This document shows, piece by piece, positions 1-14,038 of a stretch of 64,000 bases of DNA. Source of the stretch: Drosophila persimilis (lineage: Eukaryota > Arthropoda > Insecta > Diptera > Drosophilidae); contig NW_020825317.1 in the NCBI RefSeq assembly GCF_003286085.1, positions 4,712,001-4,776,000 on the forward strand, given 5' to 3'. How positions within the stretch are numbered: the stretch's first letter is position 1; every line of letters begins with the position of its first letter. Under the pieces are notes generated by a model that saw nothing but the letters and a program-made list of their open reading frames with translations, searched no databases and was not told where the DNA came from. Both the position numbers and the translations under genes were made by a program.

Positions 1-3000
1 TTATGTTTAACATCTAACAAAATGCACTCGTTTTTTGGGTGTTCTTTTGTATGGGTGTGGATGAGCATGACTGGGAGTGTTGTATTGTAGGTGTATTCTG
101 GCTTCGGCCGTACCATTATTCTTTATCTTTATCGTAACTTAACAACATTAATAATAATAAAAAAACATCGTTTGTATACATAAACCGTTTTGTTTTTTGT
201 TTGTTTGTTTTTTTTTTTTTGTTGGTTTAGTATAATTTTTCGTGACTTTTAGCTTATTTTTCGGGTTTAGTTTTAAATTACTAACTACTTATACAATGTA
301 ATGTTAACTTGTTTTACTTGTTTTAATTTGTCCGTAAAGGTTTGTTTTCTCTTCCCTCTCGTGCTTCTCCTTTCTGCAGCCATCTGCCACCTCAGCTGCC
401 GTTTGTTTGTTGGCTTTTTTAACACTAAATTGTTGTTGGCCGCATTATTTTTCATCGGTTTTGTTCTTGTTGTTGTTGTTGTTGTTGTTTTGTTTTACTT
501 TTTGTTATTACTCGTATAATAAATCTGAACAATTTGTCTTAAAAAATATATACATATACGTAATAATTAACATTTCGCTATGTTCTCCCCTCCTCCGATC
601 CATACAATCCATCCGTAACGTGTGTATAAAATATTTTCACTACAAAAAATCACTCTTTTGCAAATAAAACTCAATAAGTTTCCCTCTCTCTCTCTCTATC
701 TCTTTCTCTTTCTGGTTTTTGGCTGTTAACATTGTTTGCTTTTGCTTTTTTGCTGTTTGTCCGTTTCGTCCAGTTCGTTTGTCGAGTCTCTTGTGTTGTT
801 GCTGTTTCGTTCTCTCCTCTTATCGTTTTAAACGGAAAGTGGGGGAATGGAACCAATAACGCAAGTACATATATTTAACAGAATATTAATAGTACCGTTC
901 AACTACTTATTCGTTTGCCGTTGCCTAACGACCTATAATTGAACAGAGATGGCATCAAACAAGGAGTCTCAAAGAAGCACACGCATACATGCATATGTAT
1001 ATTCATGCATATACGCGCGTTATTTGTTATTTGTATTTAAAGTTGTTTTCATCAGATGGTAATTAGTGGGAAGGGGTTTGTGTGTGTCTGTGTGTCTGTG
1101 CTGTGTGAGGCATGGGAAGGGGGGAAGGATATTCACACCGACTTATAACTGTATCATTTAATTTTGCTCGTTAAGTAGACAACCGTACATACATACATAT
1201 ACTCTTTTTTATGTTTTTGTTTTCTCATTTGTTTTTTTACTTTTTTGTTTTGTTTTTTTTCGGTTAGGAATATACTCCTCGCTAAACACTTAGAAGACAC
1301 ATACATATAAACGAATATCAACACAAAACAGACAGTTATCTCGTTACTTCTTTGGAAGTTCTCATTATTTAGCTCTCGTTTAGTTCTGTGAGTGGCGTGT
1401 ATATTTATCGACTTGATTAGTTAATCCATTTAATCGTTTAACTTTTTGTACACATTTAATTCGATTTTCGAGTTTTTACTTTAGTTTGGATTTAAGCACG
1501 TTTAGTCCATCCACAAGGATAATTTATAAATATTTTGCATCTCTTTCTTATTCAAGTGTGTGTGTGTGTGTGTGTGTGAGGGGTGGGTGCGGGGTGGGGG
1601 AGTGGGTGTGTGTTTGCGTGTGTGCATGAGTGAGAGAGTGTGTGTGCTCGAAAACGTGTCAGTGAGCGGCCTGGAACAAGATACTATATGTACATATGTA
1701 TGTATGTACATGTCGGAATGCAAGCCACTACCGCTCTGGGACTGCCTTACATTCTGTTTAATATACGTCATATGTACATACATATGTAAGTACGAGTACT
1801 TTCTTTCCAAAGAGCACTCACAACACAACATGAATGCCTCACCCTGTATACAGACATAATCACACCTGGGTGGTGGCATTAACTTTCGACCACACACCAC
1901 ACACAAGAGTTGAATTATAAAGCAGAATTTCGCATTTAGTTTAGCTTTAAGCGCGGTACAAGGGAGTTAGACAGGGGGCGGGGTCCTCTTAGACGAGCAA
2001 GCGAAATGAAAGTTCTAGCGAAGCGGAAGGGCAAGCAACTTAAGGGGAAGCGCCTAGTCCGTGTTTCGTGATTCGTTATTATCTCCTAGTGAGACTCGAA
2101 CCTCTTTTACATTTTATTTTATTTGTATTCTCCTTCTCTTTGTGGCAGCGGCACCTAAGCAAAATCAGTAAAAATATATATGTATGTATGTATATATTTA
2201 ACTATACATATGTATGTTTTTATGGTATATTGGTTGGATTTCTTCCTGTGTATATGCATATGCATATGTATATGTACGTGTACATGCAATAACATTTATA
2301 TCGTCGTAATAATAGCAAGGTAAATATACATATAAATATTTTAAGGTGTATATAGTATTATGCTGGGGCTGCACCTGGGGCTGTACCGCCCATCTCTTCT
2401 GTATGCATACCTACATACATATGTATATATGTATATATATAGACATAATTAGCTATACGCCTAGTTGAGTATAAATATTAATTATAAAAAAAAAAATGAA
2501 TAAAACCAACAACCGAAAACAACAATCACAAACAATTAAACGAATTACATAGAAAATTTCTTCACGTGTAGGTCACATCTGACTCTCGCTCATTGCTCTC
2601 TCTACTCTCTGCCTGCTCTCTTTCTCTCATTGTTAACATTTCACAAGTTCAATCGCCCAAAAAGTAACGGCTGACTTCGCCCTTTCTTCGTTTCTCTTCG
2701 TTTCATTTCTCTTCTTTTCTGTTCTCTGCGCTTTCTATTTTCTTCTCTTCTTGTTCTCTTTCCTGGAGCGCCGCTCTCTCTTTATTAAAACTTATTTGTA
2801 TGAAGTGCTGCTGCTTTAACTGTTAGTTTAATGTTTAGTTAGTTTTTGGCTTTACTTTTTACAATCTTTGAATTTTTGGCTTGGCTTTTATTTTGTGCAA
2901 CTTTGGCTTGTGTGAGGCGCTTCGGGTTTTCTTTTTCTTTTTCGTTCAATTTCTTTGTCTTTCTCTTTCTCGTGCTCATTTTATTTGGTTATTCCTCCGA

Positions 3001-3283
3001 TATTCTTTAACTTTTAAAAAGCTTTCAGTTTACATATTATTTGAAACATTGATTTTGATTAGGCAGGGGCACCCGCCCTCCAAGCGCCGGTTGGCCGGGG
3101 GCGCTGTGAGGCGAATGTTCTCGAGTAACTGTAAAAAAACTTGTGGCTACGTATGGTGTGTTTGTGTGCGTGCTTATTGGAACGCATTGGAAAACGCACT
3201 CTGGAAACAGGTCTAGCTGCAGTCCCCCAGTGCAGCCTTAATTCCAGCTGCGATCTGTCCGCCTCTCCTCTGGCTGGAACGCT
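1..3283 (-). other. Probable Nmdar2 3' UTR and downstream flank
   Basis: There is no credible coding region here. Read on the minus strand, the stretch is A-rich with many ATGTATGTACATA-type runs, CA repeats and oligo(A) tracts, typical of long neuronal 3' UTRs in Drosophila. It lies directly after the Nmdar2 stop. The 3' end cannot be fixed; several AATAAA-type signals occur and the UTR could run past the window edge. Confidence 0.4.
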
Positions 3284-3326
3284 TCAGAGCACCGTCTCCA
3301 TCTCGGCGATCTCCGTCTTGTACGAC
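3284..3326 (-). CDS. Nmdar2: Nmdar2 terminal coding exon 10: PDZ-binding C-terminus
   Basis: The acceptor CGAAG|G lies 4.1 kb from exon 9. The single leading G completes the split TGG codon exactly. Thirteen codons then follow ([13 protein letters not shown]) before TGA at 3286-3284. ETVL fits a class I PDZ ligand (Thr at -2, hydrophobic at 0), as expected for synaptic receptor tails. The call rests on the phase match and this motif; a cDNA was not available. Confidence 0.75.
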
Positions 3327-6300
3327 CTTCGGGATCCATGGCAAATGGGACACACGAGAAAGTTAGTGGGGTATTCGGGGTGATGCTAATGGATAATGGT
3401 TAATACGAAGCATGCATGCTAAATAGAAATGGTGCACTTAAAGGATTGGGGAGGGAGGTGTCGGTGGTGCAGGACATGCGTTCCGGGACAGGCAGGACTA
3501 TGCTAATTAGCCTGCCAACCAATAAAAACAAAAAAATGTGACAAATAGTAATCAGACTCTCATTGTTATGGCCGTTTTTATGCTTCCCCCAGTTCCAGTC
3601 ACAGTTCGACAAACAATAGGGGAATGTGTGTCAAGGCAGACGCCTCTCTCCCTCTCTCCCTCTCTTTCTGCCATCCCTCTCCATGAGACAGGAGGGAGAG
3701 CACGATGGGGTTGTATGTACATACATATGTGTGTGTGTATGTATATATACAGATCGAAATGAAATGGAATGAGAATGGGTGTAGGAAGACCAGCAATAGG
3801 TGTACTTTGGGGACAGGGCCACATTGGAAGTCCAGGATCTAAAGCATCATCAATCAATCAGCGTCCAATTGGGGGCGGAGCTCTCAAGGGTTCGCATGTA
3901 AATAAATTAGTGCCAAAAAGTAAATGCGAAAAGCGAATCATCCAAATGGGGGTTTTCACGAGGAATGGGACCATGGGTAACCGAAACCCTTAGAGCGCTA
4001 GAGATGGGCGGGTGACACGATCAGCCCCATCCAAGGGCTGTCCAACTCTTTCCACCTCATCTCCATGGTAAAAAAAAGGGACCACATGTTGCCTGACTTT
4101 TTGGGTTGAACTTTTTGAAGTGTTTTCCATGTTTTCCCCGGCGAACGAGCCACTGACGGGACGAGATGAGATGAATGGGAAACTCATACCAATACCCCTA
4201 CCCGTACCCGTACCCGTACCTTTACTCGTATTTTGTTTTAAAATTTGAGGCGAATTTTCCCTCGCTTTTCCGCGCGAACTTAATTTGCGCAATTTGCTGG
4301 AAAGTTGGTTCTCTCTGGCCTCCCTCCCCCTAAGAAGCGTAGGGACGGACAACATAAAAGCCAAAAAGTCAAGGGGCCAAAAGTCAACTCGGGAAACCTG
4401 AGCTGAAAGCAGATTCCAGCAGCATCCATAATGATGAGCATGCATGGGGTGCACCCAAGAAAGGTGCTTGCCAAGAGGCAGAGCCTGAGGAGGAGCCGTT
4501 GGGGGCAGCCTGAGATTCCTCGATACGAATTGGTCGCATCTGGAATGGGATAGCACAGGCACAGGGGCCTCCTCCATCGACGCTTTGTTTGGCCAACAAC
4601 AAAAGCCGACATAAATAACTTTCCATTCCATTCGCAGCGGTGGATAAATCTTTGGAACGCCATAACGCACACACAACGGTGGGGCATGGGGCATGGGGCT
4701 TGGAGCTTGGGGCACGGGACACGGGACATGACGCACAATGCACGACTGCCGCAACCGCAGAGAATGGCACATATTTATGTACGTATGTACCTCCACTCCC
4801 TCTCCCTCTCCCACTCCAACTACCTCTTCCATCCGCATCCGGATCTTAACCAGACACGGACAAACACGGACATAAAGACTCGGACTCTTGGTTAGCAAAG
4901 CTCTCGGACTGTTTACATGCCTGTAATTAATGCAAATGTCGGACTGTACGGGTGCTGGTGCGGGTCCGTGCGTCCGTGTGAATCCTAAACATGCATGTAC
5001 CACAGGACAATGCAACCAGAACTGGCAACTGACACAAGCGGGGAGTCGGGGAAGTCAGGACGTCTCTACCAGCCAGGGCAGGACTATCTGATCTTGGTAC
5101 CGCATGGCCACCATGGAGACTGTCAGAGCTTCGTTTTCGAAATGCATAACATCAGCTTCAGTTTTTTGCAAATTACAAATACAAATTAATATAAATTTTG
5201 AGGAAATTTTTCAGTGAGCAGAATTGTTGATTTGCAAAATGCTTGCATTCCGAGATCTATACATTCAAAACATATGTAAATAAAGAGAAATGTGGACTTC
5301 TACGGTTTAGACGGTTTAAACGACTTCAAAAATATACGGCAATTGTTGCCAGTCGAATCGGATTGGCAATTGTTGCCAGCCGAATCGGATTGGCAATTGT
5401 TGCCAGAGAACGAAGCTGCAAATAATAGAAGAGAGTTTTTGAACCCGACATTCTACGACTGAATGTTGGATCTCCGGTTATTTTACTTCGAAATTTGAGC
5501 CCTGCACGGCTGTGCGATGGCATGTGATTGGCGCTTAATTATTATCGAAGCCACCATTTTGCATGGCAAATGCAGAGGCGAAAATATTTCCAATATTTCC
5601 AAAAGTCCTGCCAATTGAATTCAAACGTGTTCAATTTCCTATTGTATTAGCATTAAAAATGGAAAACCATAAGTCACAAGACCAAACGATTTCCTGTCCG
5701 CTCTCGGCTTGGATTTGGAAACTGCTCGATTTCACATGGACATTAATAGCAAAGAAATGCAATTATTACTGTGCAGCAACCCATACGACTCTTAAGTAGA
5801 CAAATCGACTTGTTCCTACCATCTTGAACTGCATTTTTATCAAAGCAAATCGAGTTGTTTGGAATTATTGCTAGAGTTCTAGCAGTTCTAGCAGCTTCCT
5901 GGCTTAAATGTTTTAAACTACAAAAACCACTGGCCTATAGTGCTGCCAATAATTAAGTTAGCTTTCATCTGGCGATACACCTTGTTTAATGGCTGTCGGG
6001 AGGGATATGGACATGCCGGCCAGAATCCAAAAAGGGTAATTAACTTGTGTTTTATCTGTTGTTGCCAGGCAAATGCCATAGATACTCGTATCCTCTCGGG
6101 CGCCTGGCCCTGCCGGGGCCAGTAACTAAATAATCACAATGTGTGGTTGAGGATAAAGCTGCTGTCCGATGCCCCGTGCTCGGTGCCCGGTGCTCGGTGC
6201 TCGGTGCCTGATGCCTGTGGCTGCCTTGGGCTGCGGCCCATAAACACCCTAATTCCATTCAAAAGAACAGGGTAGGATGAGGGGTCTGAGCCGGGGTATA

Positions 6301-9300
6301 GAGGGCAAAAAGTAATATTCGCACTGCGGTTGGGGGCTGGCGGGCTATACGAGTATATGTCACCGGAAGTGGGTCGGGCGGGTGAAAGGTGCAACCCATA
6401 CACGCCATACGAGTACGAGTGTGAGTACGAGTACGAGTACGAGCACGAAGACGAGTACGAGTATGTGCATTGTGGCTGGGGTTTTAGCCAGGAATGGACG
6501 AGTAAATGATTGACTCACTGACTGACACAGTGACAGACTGACTGAATGACCGACCGAACGTTAGGTTGGGGGTACCAAATACATATACTTGTACGGGTTG
6601 TGGCCACCGGCCACCGGCCACTGGCCACTGATGAGCTCCTGATTCTGATGGAGATGGAAATGTTGATGCAAATTCAGGCTGAACTGCCCTGCCCAGGCCA
6701 CTTCCCTGATCTGTTAATTGGGGGAATGACAGTGGACTAGAGCCAACGAAGGAAATGTGCCGTATGAAGGGTCGTAAAACGTTTCCACATCCTTCTCCAA
6801 AAGCCCAGCCGTACATTCAACCCCATTGTGAATGATATGCAAATGGAAGGAGCCACACACACACACACACACACTCTTCTCACACACATGGACATACGTA
6901 TAGAAAATAGAAGGAGAGAACTAACCAAATGAATGACAACAGGAACTGTCGGAAATTGTGCTATAACTAAAGACTATAACCAGTGAGGTGCTCTTGTTCC
7001 CGTTCTCGTTCTCCTTCTCATTCTCGCTCCCGTCCCCAGGTCTGTGTGTTCGCCTGTTGGTCGACATCGAATCAGGAACCGAGATAAAGTAATTTAATAA
7101 AGTCATTTCCATATATTTATATTAGAAGCAGCAACCAGAGAAAAGCAGCCCCCGGGGTGTGGATGCGGAAGCGGATGCGGGTAGTGGGTGCTGGGTGCTG
7201 GATGCTGGACTGTGGGTTGGGAGCTGTGTGTAGCAGCTGCCAGACATCATTAGCGGAGTCCCATTCCCATTCCCAGTACTACAGAAAGAACAAAAACACC
7301 GGACTGGACCGGACAGGAATGTTATCTTAAGCAATTGCTTAATTTAATTACGACAGCGAAGAGGAGGACTAACTGAAGGTGCAGATGCGTGCAGGATGGG
7401 ATGGGGAAGGACCTAGAGGTCCAGTCCGCCTGGTAGTAAGGGGCGCATGCACAAAGAAAACTTACCACCTGTATAGATCTTGGGCGCTGGCAGCCAAACT
7501 AAGGTTTCCCAGCAGCGGCGGTCGCTCCTTCAGATGATGATGGTTCAGCAGATCCGATGACGAAGCCAGCCTGTAATCAGAAGCGAAAAAGGATAGATGG
7601 CAAAACAGATGAATAGATCTTGAATTCTGGTATATGGGAGATGGGGTAATTGGGTAATCGGTGGAAAGGGATTGCGAGACTCACCTCAGCTGCGGCGCCT
7701 TGATGCCGTGCTTGTCCATAACCTTCTCCAGCTGGCGCACTCGCAGCCGTGACATGTCCAGCTCGTGCTTGACCTTCCACAAGTGCGTGTCGCAGATGGG
7801 ATCATTGCAGCGATGCTTCTTGAGGATCTCGGTGGCCTCGAAGACGGCGCCCCGAAAGGTCAGCGACTTGCCCATGGAGAGCGAGATGAGGGCACAGCAG
7901 TGGCCCCCATCCTTCTTGGCTAGCCGCGTTCGTATGTACTTGAAGTAGACATGCTCGAGCAGCAGGAGCAGCGCGGCCAGCAGAATGCCGGCCATCAGAA
8001 GCAGAAAAGCGGACAAGAACTGCTCCAGGGCCAGCGGATCCGAGGACTTATGCTCCTGCTTGCCCGGTCTACACGTGCCCGTCATCCAGTAGCGTCTCAG
8101 CCGCTCCAGGTCCCCGTTTGCCCGGAACTCGAGCAGCCGCTTGTTAAACATCTGCACGTACTTGGAGTTGCGGCTAAATGCCAGGCCGTACCCTACGGAC
8201 ATGGGATCGAAATCAAGATGGAGAGAGGGATGCACAAAGGAATGCCTGACGCCTTGATGTCCTGATGCTTACCCGTCATGGCATACCAGCTGCCGACGGT
8301 CATCAGGCGGCAGTCCTCGTCCTGGGCCACCAGATAGTCGAGCACCGTCCCATCATAGATGAAAGAGTCCAGGTTGCCATTGAGCACGGCAGCCACGCCA
8401 TCGGCCACGCTCGTTTTATTATAGCTAATAGTAAGCGGAAGAGTTGAGAGTTGATTGAGATCTAGGATTGGTAGCTGGGACTCACTTCTTCATGTAGAGA
8501 TGCATATTCCCAAAATACTTGTGGATGGTCGAGTCCGTGTGGCTGTAGGGTATCGTGCCGAACTTGAACGAGGGCTTGTGCGAGGTCGGATGCACCAGGC
8601 GGCTGTCGTTGAGGCCGCTAAACTCGTGGAACTCTTCCCTGGAGAGCCAGATCAGGGGAAAGATCAGTGATCTCGATCGTTGGAGGAGCAGTGGAGTCGT
8701 AGAATCGAAGTGTCTTACCTGGTTATCATGAAGGCTGCAAGGTTGGCAGTGTATATGGCAAGAAAGACCACAGCGAAGAGGGCCCACACGTTGGTCATGA
8801 AGCGAGAGGTGAAGCCGCGCGGTGAGTCCACATGGACAGCCGCTTGGAAGAGTACGGCCCAGACGAGCCAGTACGTGCGGAACAGGGAGAAGCGGTAAGG
8901 GGTTACGTTGGTGTTCTGCAGATAGAGCTTCATGTCGTAGCCGCTGGGCGAGAGCCACTCGAACAGGAAGATCATGAAGGTGGCTGCCTGGATGGCCACG
9001 ATACCCACCTGATCACACAGACGCCAGAGTATGAGGGAAAAGGGAAAAAGGAAAAAGAAACGACTTACCGGACTGTGACTGGGAGATAGAGATTGAGAGA
9101 GATCTGAGACTTACCAGCATCCACGAGGCCGTATCGAAGGGCTCAAGGAAGGCCGTGGGCGATATAATGCCCGTCCGCTTGGCCACCACAATGGCGATGC
9201 CCGTCTCCATGAATGGCTCACTGAAGTCAACAACCGCCTCACGTTCCGTGTTGATCATGAGCGAGGTGAGGACCATGTCCGTCTTGCGGTTGACCAGATC

Positions 9301-12300
9301 GGCGATCAGCCCGTTCCATTTTCCATTCTCAAGTGTACCCCATTTACCATCTTCGACCCGCACCAGCTCGTAGGTGAAGCCCAGCTCTTCCGCAAATTTC
9401 TCGAGCAGATCGATGCAGAAGCCGCTGCAGCATTGGTAAAAGGACTCGTTGCGGTGTGCCTGGCCCACGTCGATATCGGCGGCCATCTCGTGGTCTGCCG
9501 CCACACGGCAGAGCACACCGCGGTCCATCAGGCACTTGCCACTCACTGGATCCGCGGGCGACAGATTGATATAGGGTGCCTCTTCGAGGAATGTTATCTT
9601 TAAATGGAACTTCTCGGGCACGCCTTGGGGCGGTGCGTGCGAGTTACCTGGCCACGCGATGTCGCGTATGTCCAGCTTCTGTGTCTCCCACGACTTCCAC
9701 ACTCCAATCTGCGCGCCATTCCATAATCCATAATTCCAATATCCATGCCGAGTGGAGTGCCGAGGAGTCGATCGTGGAGTGGTGGATGTGGAGGTTGAGG
9801 TTGAGGTTGAGGTGGCATGGCAGGATCAGCATGTGTACAAAGCGGTGCAAATAGGTGATCGAAGATCGAATTGATCAGGTAATCAGGTGTTCAGGTGGCG
9901 TTGGGGAATCGGAGTGGAGTGGAGCAAGTGATCAAGTAAGGAGAGTGAGTCAAAAGGTGAAAGTAAAAAGTGAGAGCAAAGCATGCGAAGAAAGCGCCAC
10001 TTACCTCCTCCCAAACGAGATTCTTATTATTGGCACTGGGCCGCAGATTCATGATCTTCAGCTCGGCAGACTTCAAGTCCCCATCCGCCGTGAACTCAAT
10101 GTTCGGCTTATTCAGATCCCCCTCAATGGAGACGTTGCGCAAGTACTTAAAGAAGCTATGGAAGATATGGCGATAAGTCCCGTGAAATAAGGAACCTAAT
10201 GGATGCGACTCCTTCCAACTCTCAGACATCCTGTGTCTTTAGTATTCATTCTGACAGACGGACATTCCTACTAGGGCTGTTCAACGCAGGGACCGAACAA
10301 ATCATCCACTTTGAATAGCCGCACAACATTTAAATGTTTGCACGATACAAAAATTAGGTTGTAGACCGGGATGAGTAGATCTACTAAGAATTCACAATAA
10401 GCCCCCAATAATCTTTTTAAAATTCAATCCGCGGGCTGGTGACTTCGTGTACTTTTATAATTTTCAGTCGTCATTTGCAGTGCCGATATCAAAAACAAAT
10501 AATCGGGGGCAAAGAGAATTGTGTGACCTTTCGTATGATGAATTTTTAAATAAGATATTGAGCTTTTATTACAATTTTCAAGTATGAGGGAGATATCCTC
10601 CAAATATCGTCCAACTCATCGAGGCTTAAACCTTATTTTTTTCTCGTGCAAAGTACGTACAAAACGTTAAAATACTAATTGTTTAACAGCTCTAACTGAT
10701 AGATATTTTGTGATTCCTTACATTTCGCCATTATCCCAGCGGCCGCGTCCCTCGTCCTCACAGGACAGGGACTGTGTGGTGAGGCGACGATCCCGATTGG
10801 CCGGATCCGTGAGATAGGCCTCGACCCCATAGCTATAGATCTTGATGGCATTGGAGATCTCGTTCATTAGGGCCGCACTGGAGGTGTCAAAGTGAACGCC
10901 CAGCATGCCAACCGGAAACTGGGAGTGGGCATCCTTCTTTTCGATCACTGACTGGCTAACAACCCACACGTAATTCTCGCCGGTGAGCTTCATCTCCTCG
11001 GCGGCACGCAGGATGGTGATGGCCTCCGTCTGTGTGGCATAGAGGAGCATAACGCGTGCCTCGCTGTTAACCAGCTCCATGAGATCACTGGTCCGCGTGA
11101 CCACAATCGAATTGAGGATCGTGAATTTGAAGTGGTCCTGCATCTCGGCCACACGCTCGCGCACCGCCTGTACAAAGTCATCGTGGCCGGCTATTTGTGA
11201 GGTGACCACTGAGAACTGATGCCACTTGTAGCGCTCCAGGATGCTCAGCATGGCTGCGCTCTGGTGCTCGATGCTCGGTGCCAGCTGCAGCTGCAGTGTC
11301 GACTGCGAGGCCCGGCGCTCCAGGCCCGAATTATCCGCGTTCCATGAGATCACCGGTATCCCCAGATATCCAGCCAGCTGCAGAAAGTACTGGGCCGAGG
11401 CGGTGCTGTGGCCGAACTGCTCGTTGTTCATCATGTACAGGATGGCTGAGACGTTCACCCGAAGGAATTCCTTGCACAGGGTGCTCAGAATAGCTGTGTG
11501 GTAGAGGAGACGAGAGAGAAAAGTGGGGTTAGCCATCGGTCCATTTGCATTCCTGACCCATAAAACAAACTCCCGCCCACCCTTGGCATTTTATCACACT
11601 TCAGACTGGAGACTGCCGCTCGTTCCAATTCCAATCTCAATCGGAGTTCGTGCGTGTCTTGTGTACAGATGTGTGGCAATTAATTGCAGATTAGCCACCT
11701 ACTAGCCACAGGAGCCGGAGGCAGAAGGCAGGAGGCAGGACGCAGGAGGCAGGAGGCCTCCGAAGCAGAGCGTTTTGTTGGGTTACCAAGTGTCGTTAGG
11801 GGAGGGGTTCAAGGGGGAGATGTGGAACAGAAAAGCCGCAGCTTGTTGACTGATATTGGTTAGTGGATTCTTTTCAGTCTGCACCCATGAAAGGCCGCAG
11901 CCACAGAGAGGCAGCTACCTCGCTAATTGACCTACTTAAAGGTGTTGTGGCGGTGGCATGTAGGCAGGTGGCATGTACCGTCAGGGTTGTCAGCGGCCTC
12001 GTTTCGCCTGTCATTTTTGAGAGTTTCTTCTGGGGAGATGCCACACCAGACCACAGCCGCCCGCCACGTGGTAATTAATTCACATGCAATTTCAATTGAA
12101 AAGATTGCGAAACAAGAATCAGGGCCACGGGGGGAGTGGGGAGTGGGGTATCGATTTCATTGTTTAGCCATGACCAGAGACAATTTCGGAAGTTTTTCCC
12201 GGGCTGGAAGTTTTGGAAGAAGACACTCGAAGATGAGAGCGACAAAATTGACAAGACATTGGCCAAGTTCTTGAGAACGTGAGAGGCTTCGATGACATCA

Positions 12301-14002
12301 TCTAAAATCCCTACCGCGCCCCATCCTCCATGGGGGGTAAGAGGGGGTGGGGAAATTGTCAGTCGTCTGTCAATGCTTTGGCAGAATGTGAAATCTCATC
12401 AAAAAGTTTAATTAACTTTTTCATCACTTTACTTCTGCTCTCTGCATTCCAGATTCCAGAGATGGCGGAGAGAGCCGGCGGGTCTGCCGGTCTGCTAATT
12501 TTCTACCCTGCTACCCGCTAGCAGTGGACTCTGCAGTATCCACCATCCATGCATTCAATTACCATTTCCACACCGGACCGAGTACGGGTACGGGTACGGG
12601 ACAGATGGATATCTGTTCCCATGGATACGTATGGAAGCAACGATGGATAGATGGAAAGATACACAGATGGCATAGCAGGATGACTAGATGGATAGGCCCA
12701 TGGCCCCCACATCCAACCGCAGTCGGGGATGATGGATAGATGGGTGGATAGATGGATGGATAGATGTATAGATGGATGGATGGTTGATTTGTTGGGCAAC
12801 TGCTCCCGCCAGCTGTTAGGGACAGAGGGGTGTAAAGGGCAGAGGGATTGTGCGGACCTTTGTTCGCATTTAATCGACAATATAAATTCACTTAACAGAA
12901 TTATGTCTTGCGCTGGATGCCAGCGACTTCGAAAATTTAATTTCCACACTTTGATGCGAACATTTTTGAATCCTGAGTGCGTCCCCGTCCGTCCATTACG
13001 ATTTTAATTGCGTGCATTAAACACCCTGTAATTGCATTACCGAAGTGGAGCTCCTCTCTCTGTCCGTCTGTCTGTCTCTCTGTCTCTCTGTCTGTTCTTT
13101 CTGTGTGTTTTTGTAGCATACTTATTGGGGCAGAAGGAATCGCTCTGCCCTGCGCCCTGTCCTCTGCCGCTCAGAGCTGGAATCACGCTCCCTCTTCAGA
13201 TTAACCACGCCTTACAACGTTGCCCATAACGTCACGCCCATAACGTAACGTAACGCAACGCAGCGTAGGGCCGCCCGGGCGGGAGGGACACAATTGCCAC
13301 TGCGGGTCGTCCACCGTCCCCTTTTGAAGTGGGTCCTCCATCACCATCACCCTCTCACACACAACACCCCTCTACATCCACATCCACCCCACGGACTCCT
13401 CCACTCCGGAAGTGTTGGTCCCAAGAAGTCGAAAATTGCGCTGCCACAAAGGAGATTTTCCCGTTGAGAGGGAGCAGGGAAGCAGGGAAGCAACAGCCAG
13501 AGCGGGCTTCCTTTTTGTAATGTGCAAATTGAATTTTGACACAGCGCTGCCTCAATTTGACTGCCGCAGGAGCACGCCCCAACCACCAGCCGCACCCGGG
13601 CTTGGAGTGGAGCAGTGGGACAGTGGGACAGTGGGAGAGCGAGGCACGGGGTTGTTATTGTTGTGGCAGCGCCCAGCCAAGAGCAGGAGTCAGCTGACAG
13701 CTGTCAGCTGTGACTGGGCTTTGGCTTTGAGTCTCTTCGCATTCGTCCTCGCTTGACGTCGTCCCTGACAGCATCACAGGCGTTGGCAGGCGGTGTGGGT
13801 GTGGGTGTGGGTGTGGCTGTGTCTGTGGGTGGTGTGTGCACGGGCAAGTCTGTCAACTTATTATAACATCCATTAATTTCATTTAAGCATCATTCAATTG
13901 CCTTCGTTTTTATCGCAAGTTATCACGAGTTGCCAACAATGCAAGTGATAGAGTGCAAAAGAGGATCCAGAGCAGATGGAGCGGTGAAGCGGTGAGGCGG
14001 CG

Positions 14003-14038
<36 letters not shown>

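Larger units (their letters stand above)
3327..7465 (-). other. Nmdar2 intron 9 (4.1 kb)
   Basis: This is non-coding sequence between exons 9 and 10. It holds a 27-bp tandem repeat at 5338-5406, a GAGTAC-type repeat at 6411-6461, a CA tract near 6854-6873 and short CCCGTA runs near 4195-4220. The long open frames here are made of low-complexity sequence and do not look like genes. Confidence 0.7.

Noticed and set aside
3990..5015. 341-codon open frame on the minus strand
   Set aside because: It is made of repeats such as CCCGTA and CCCATG-rich runs, has no recognisable domain, lies inside Nmdar2 intron 9 and overlaps other long open frames on the same strand.
7369..7429. Alternative Nmdar2 last exon at 7429-7369 using acceptor ACCAG|G
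   Set aside because: The phase fits, but the intron would be only 36 bp, below the usual Drosophila minimum.
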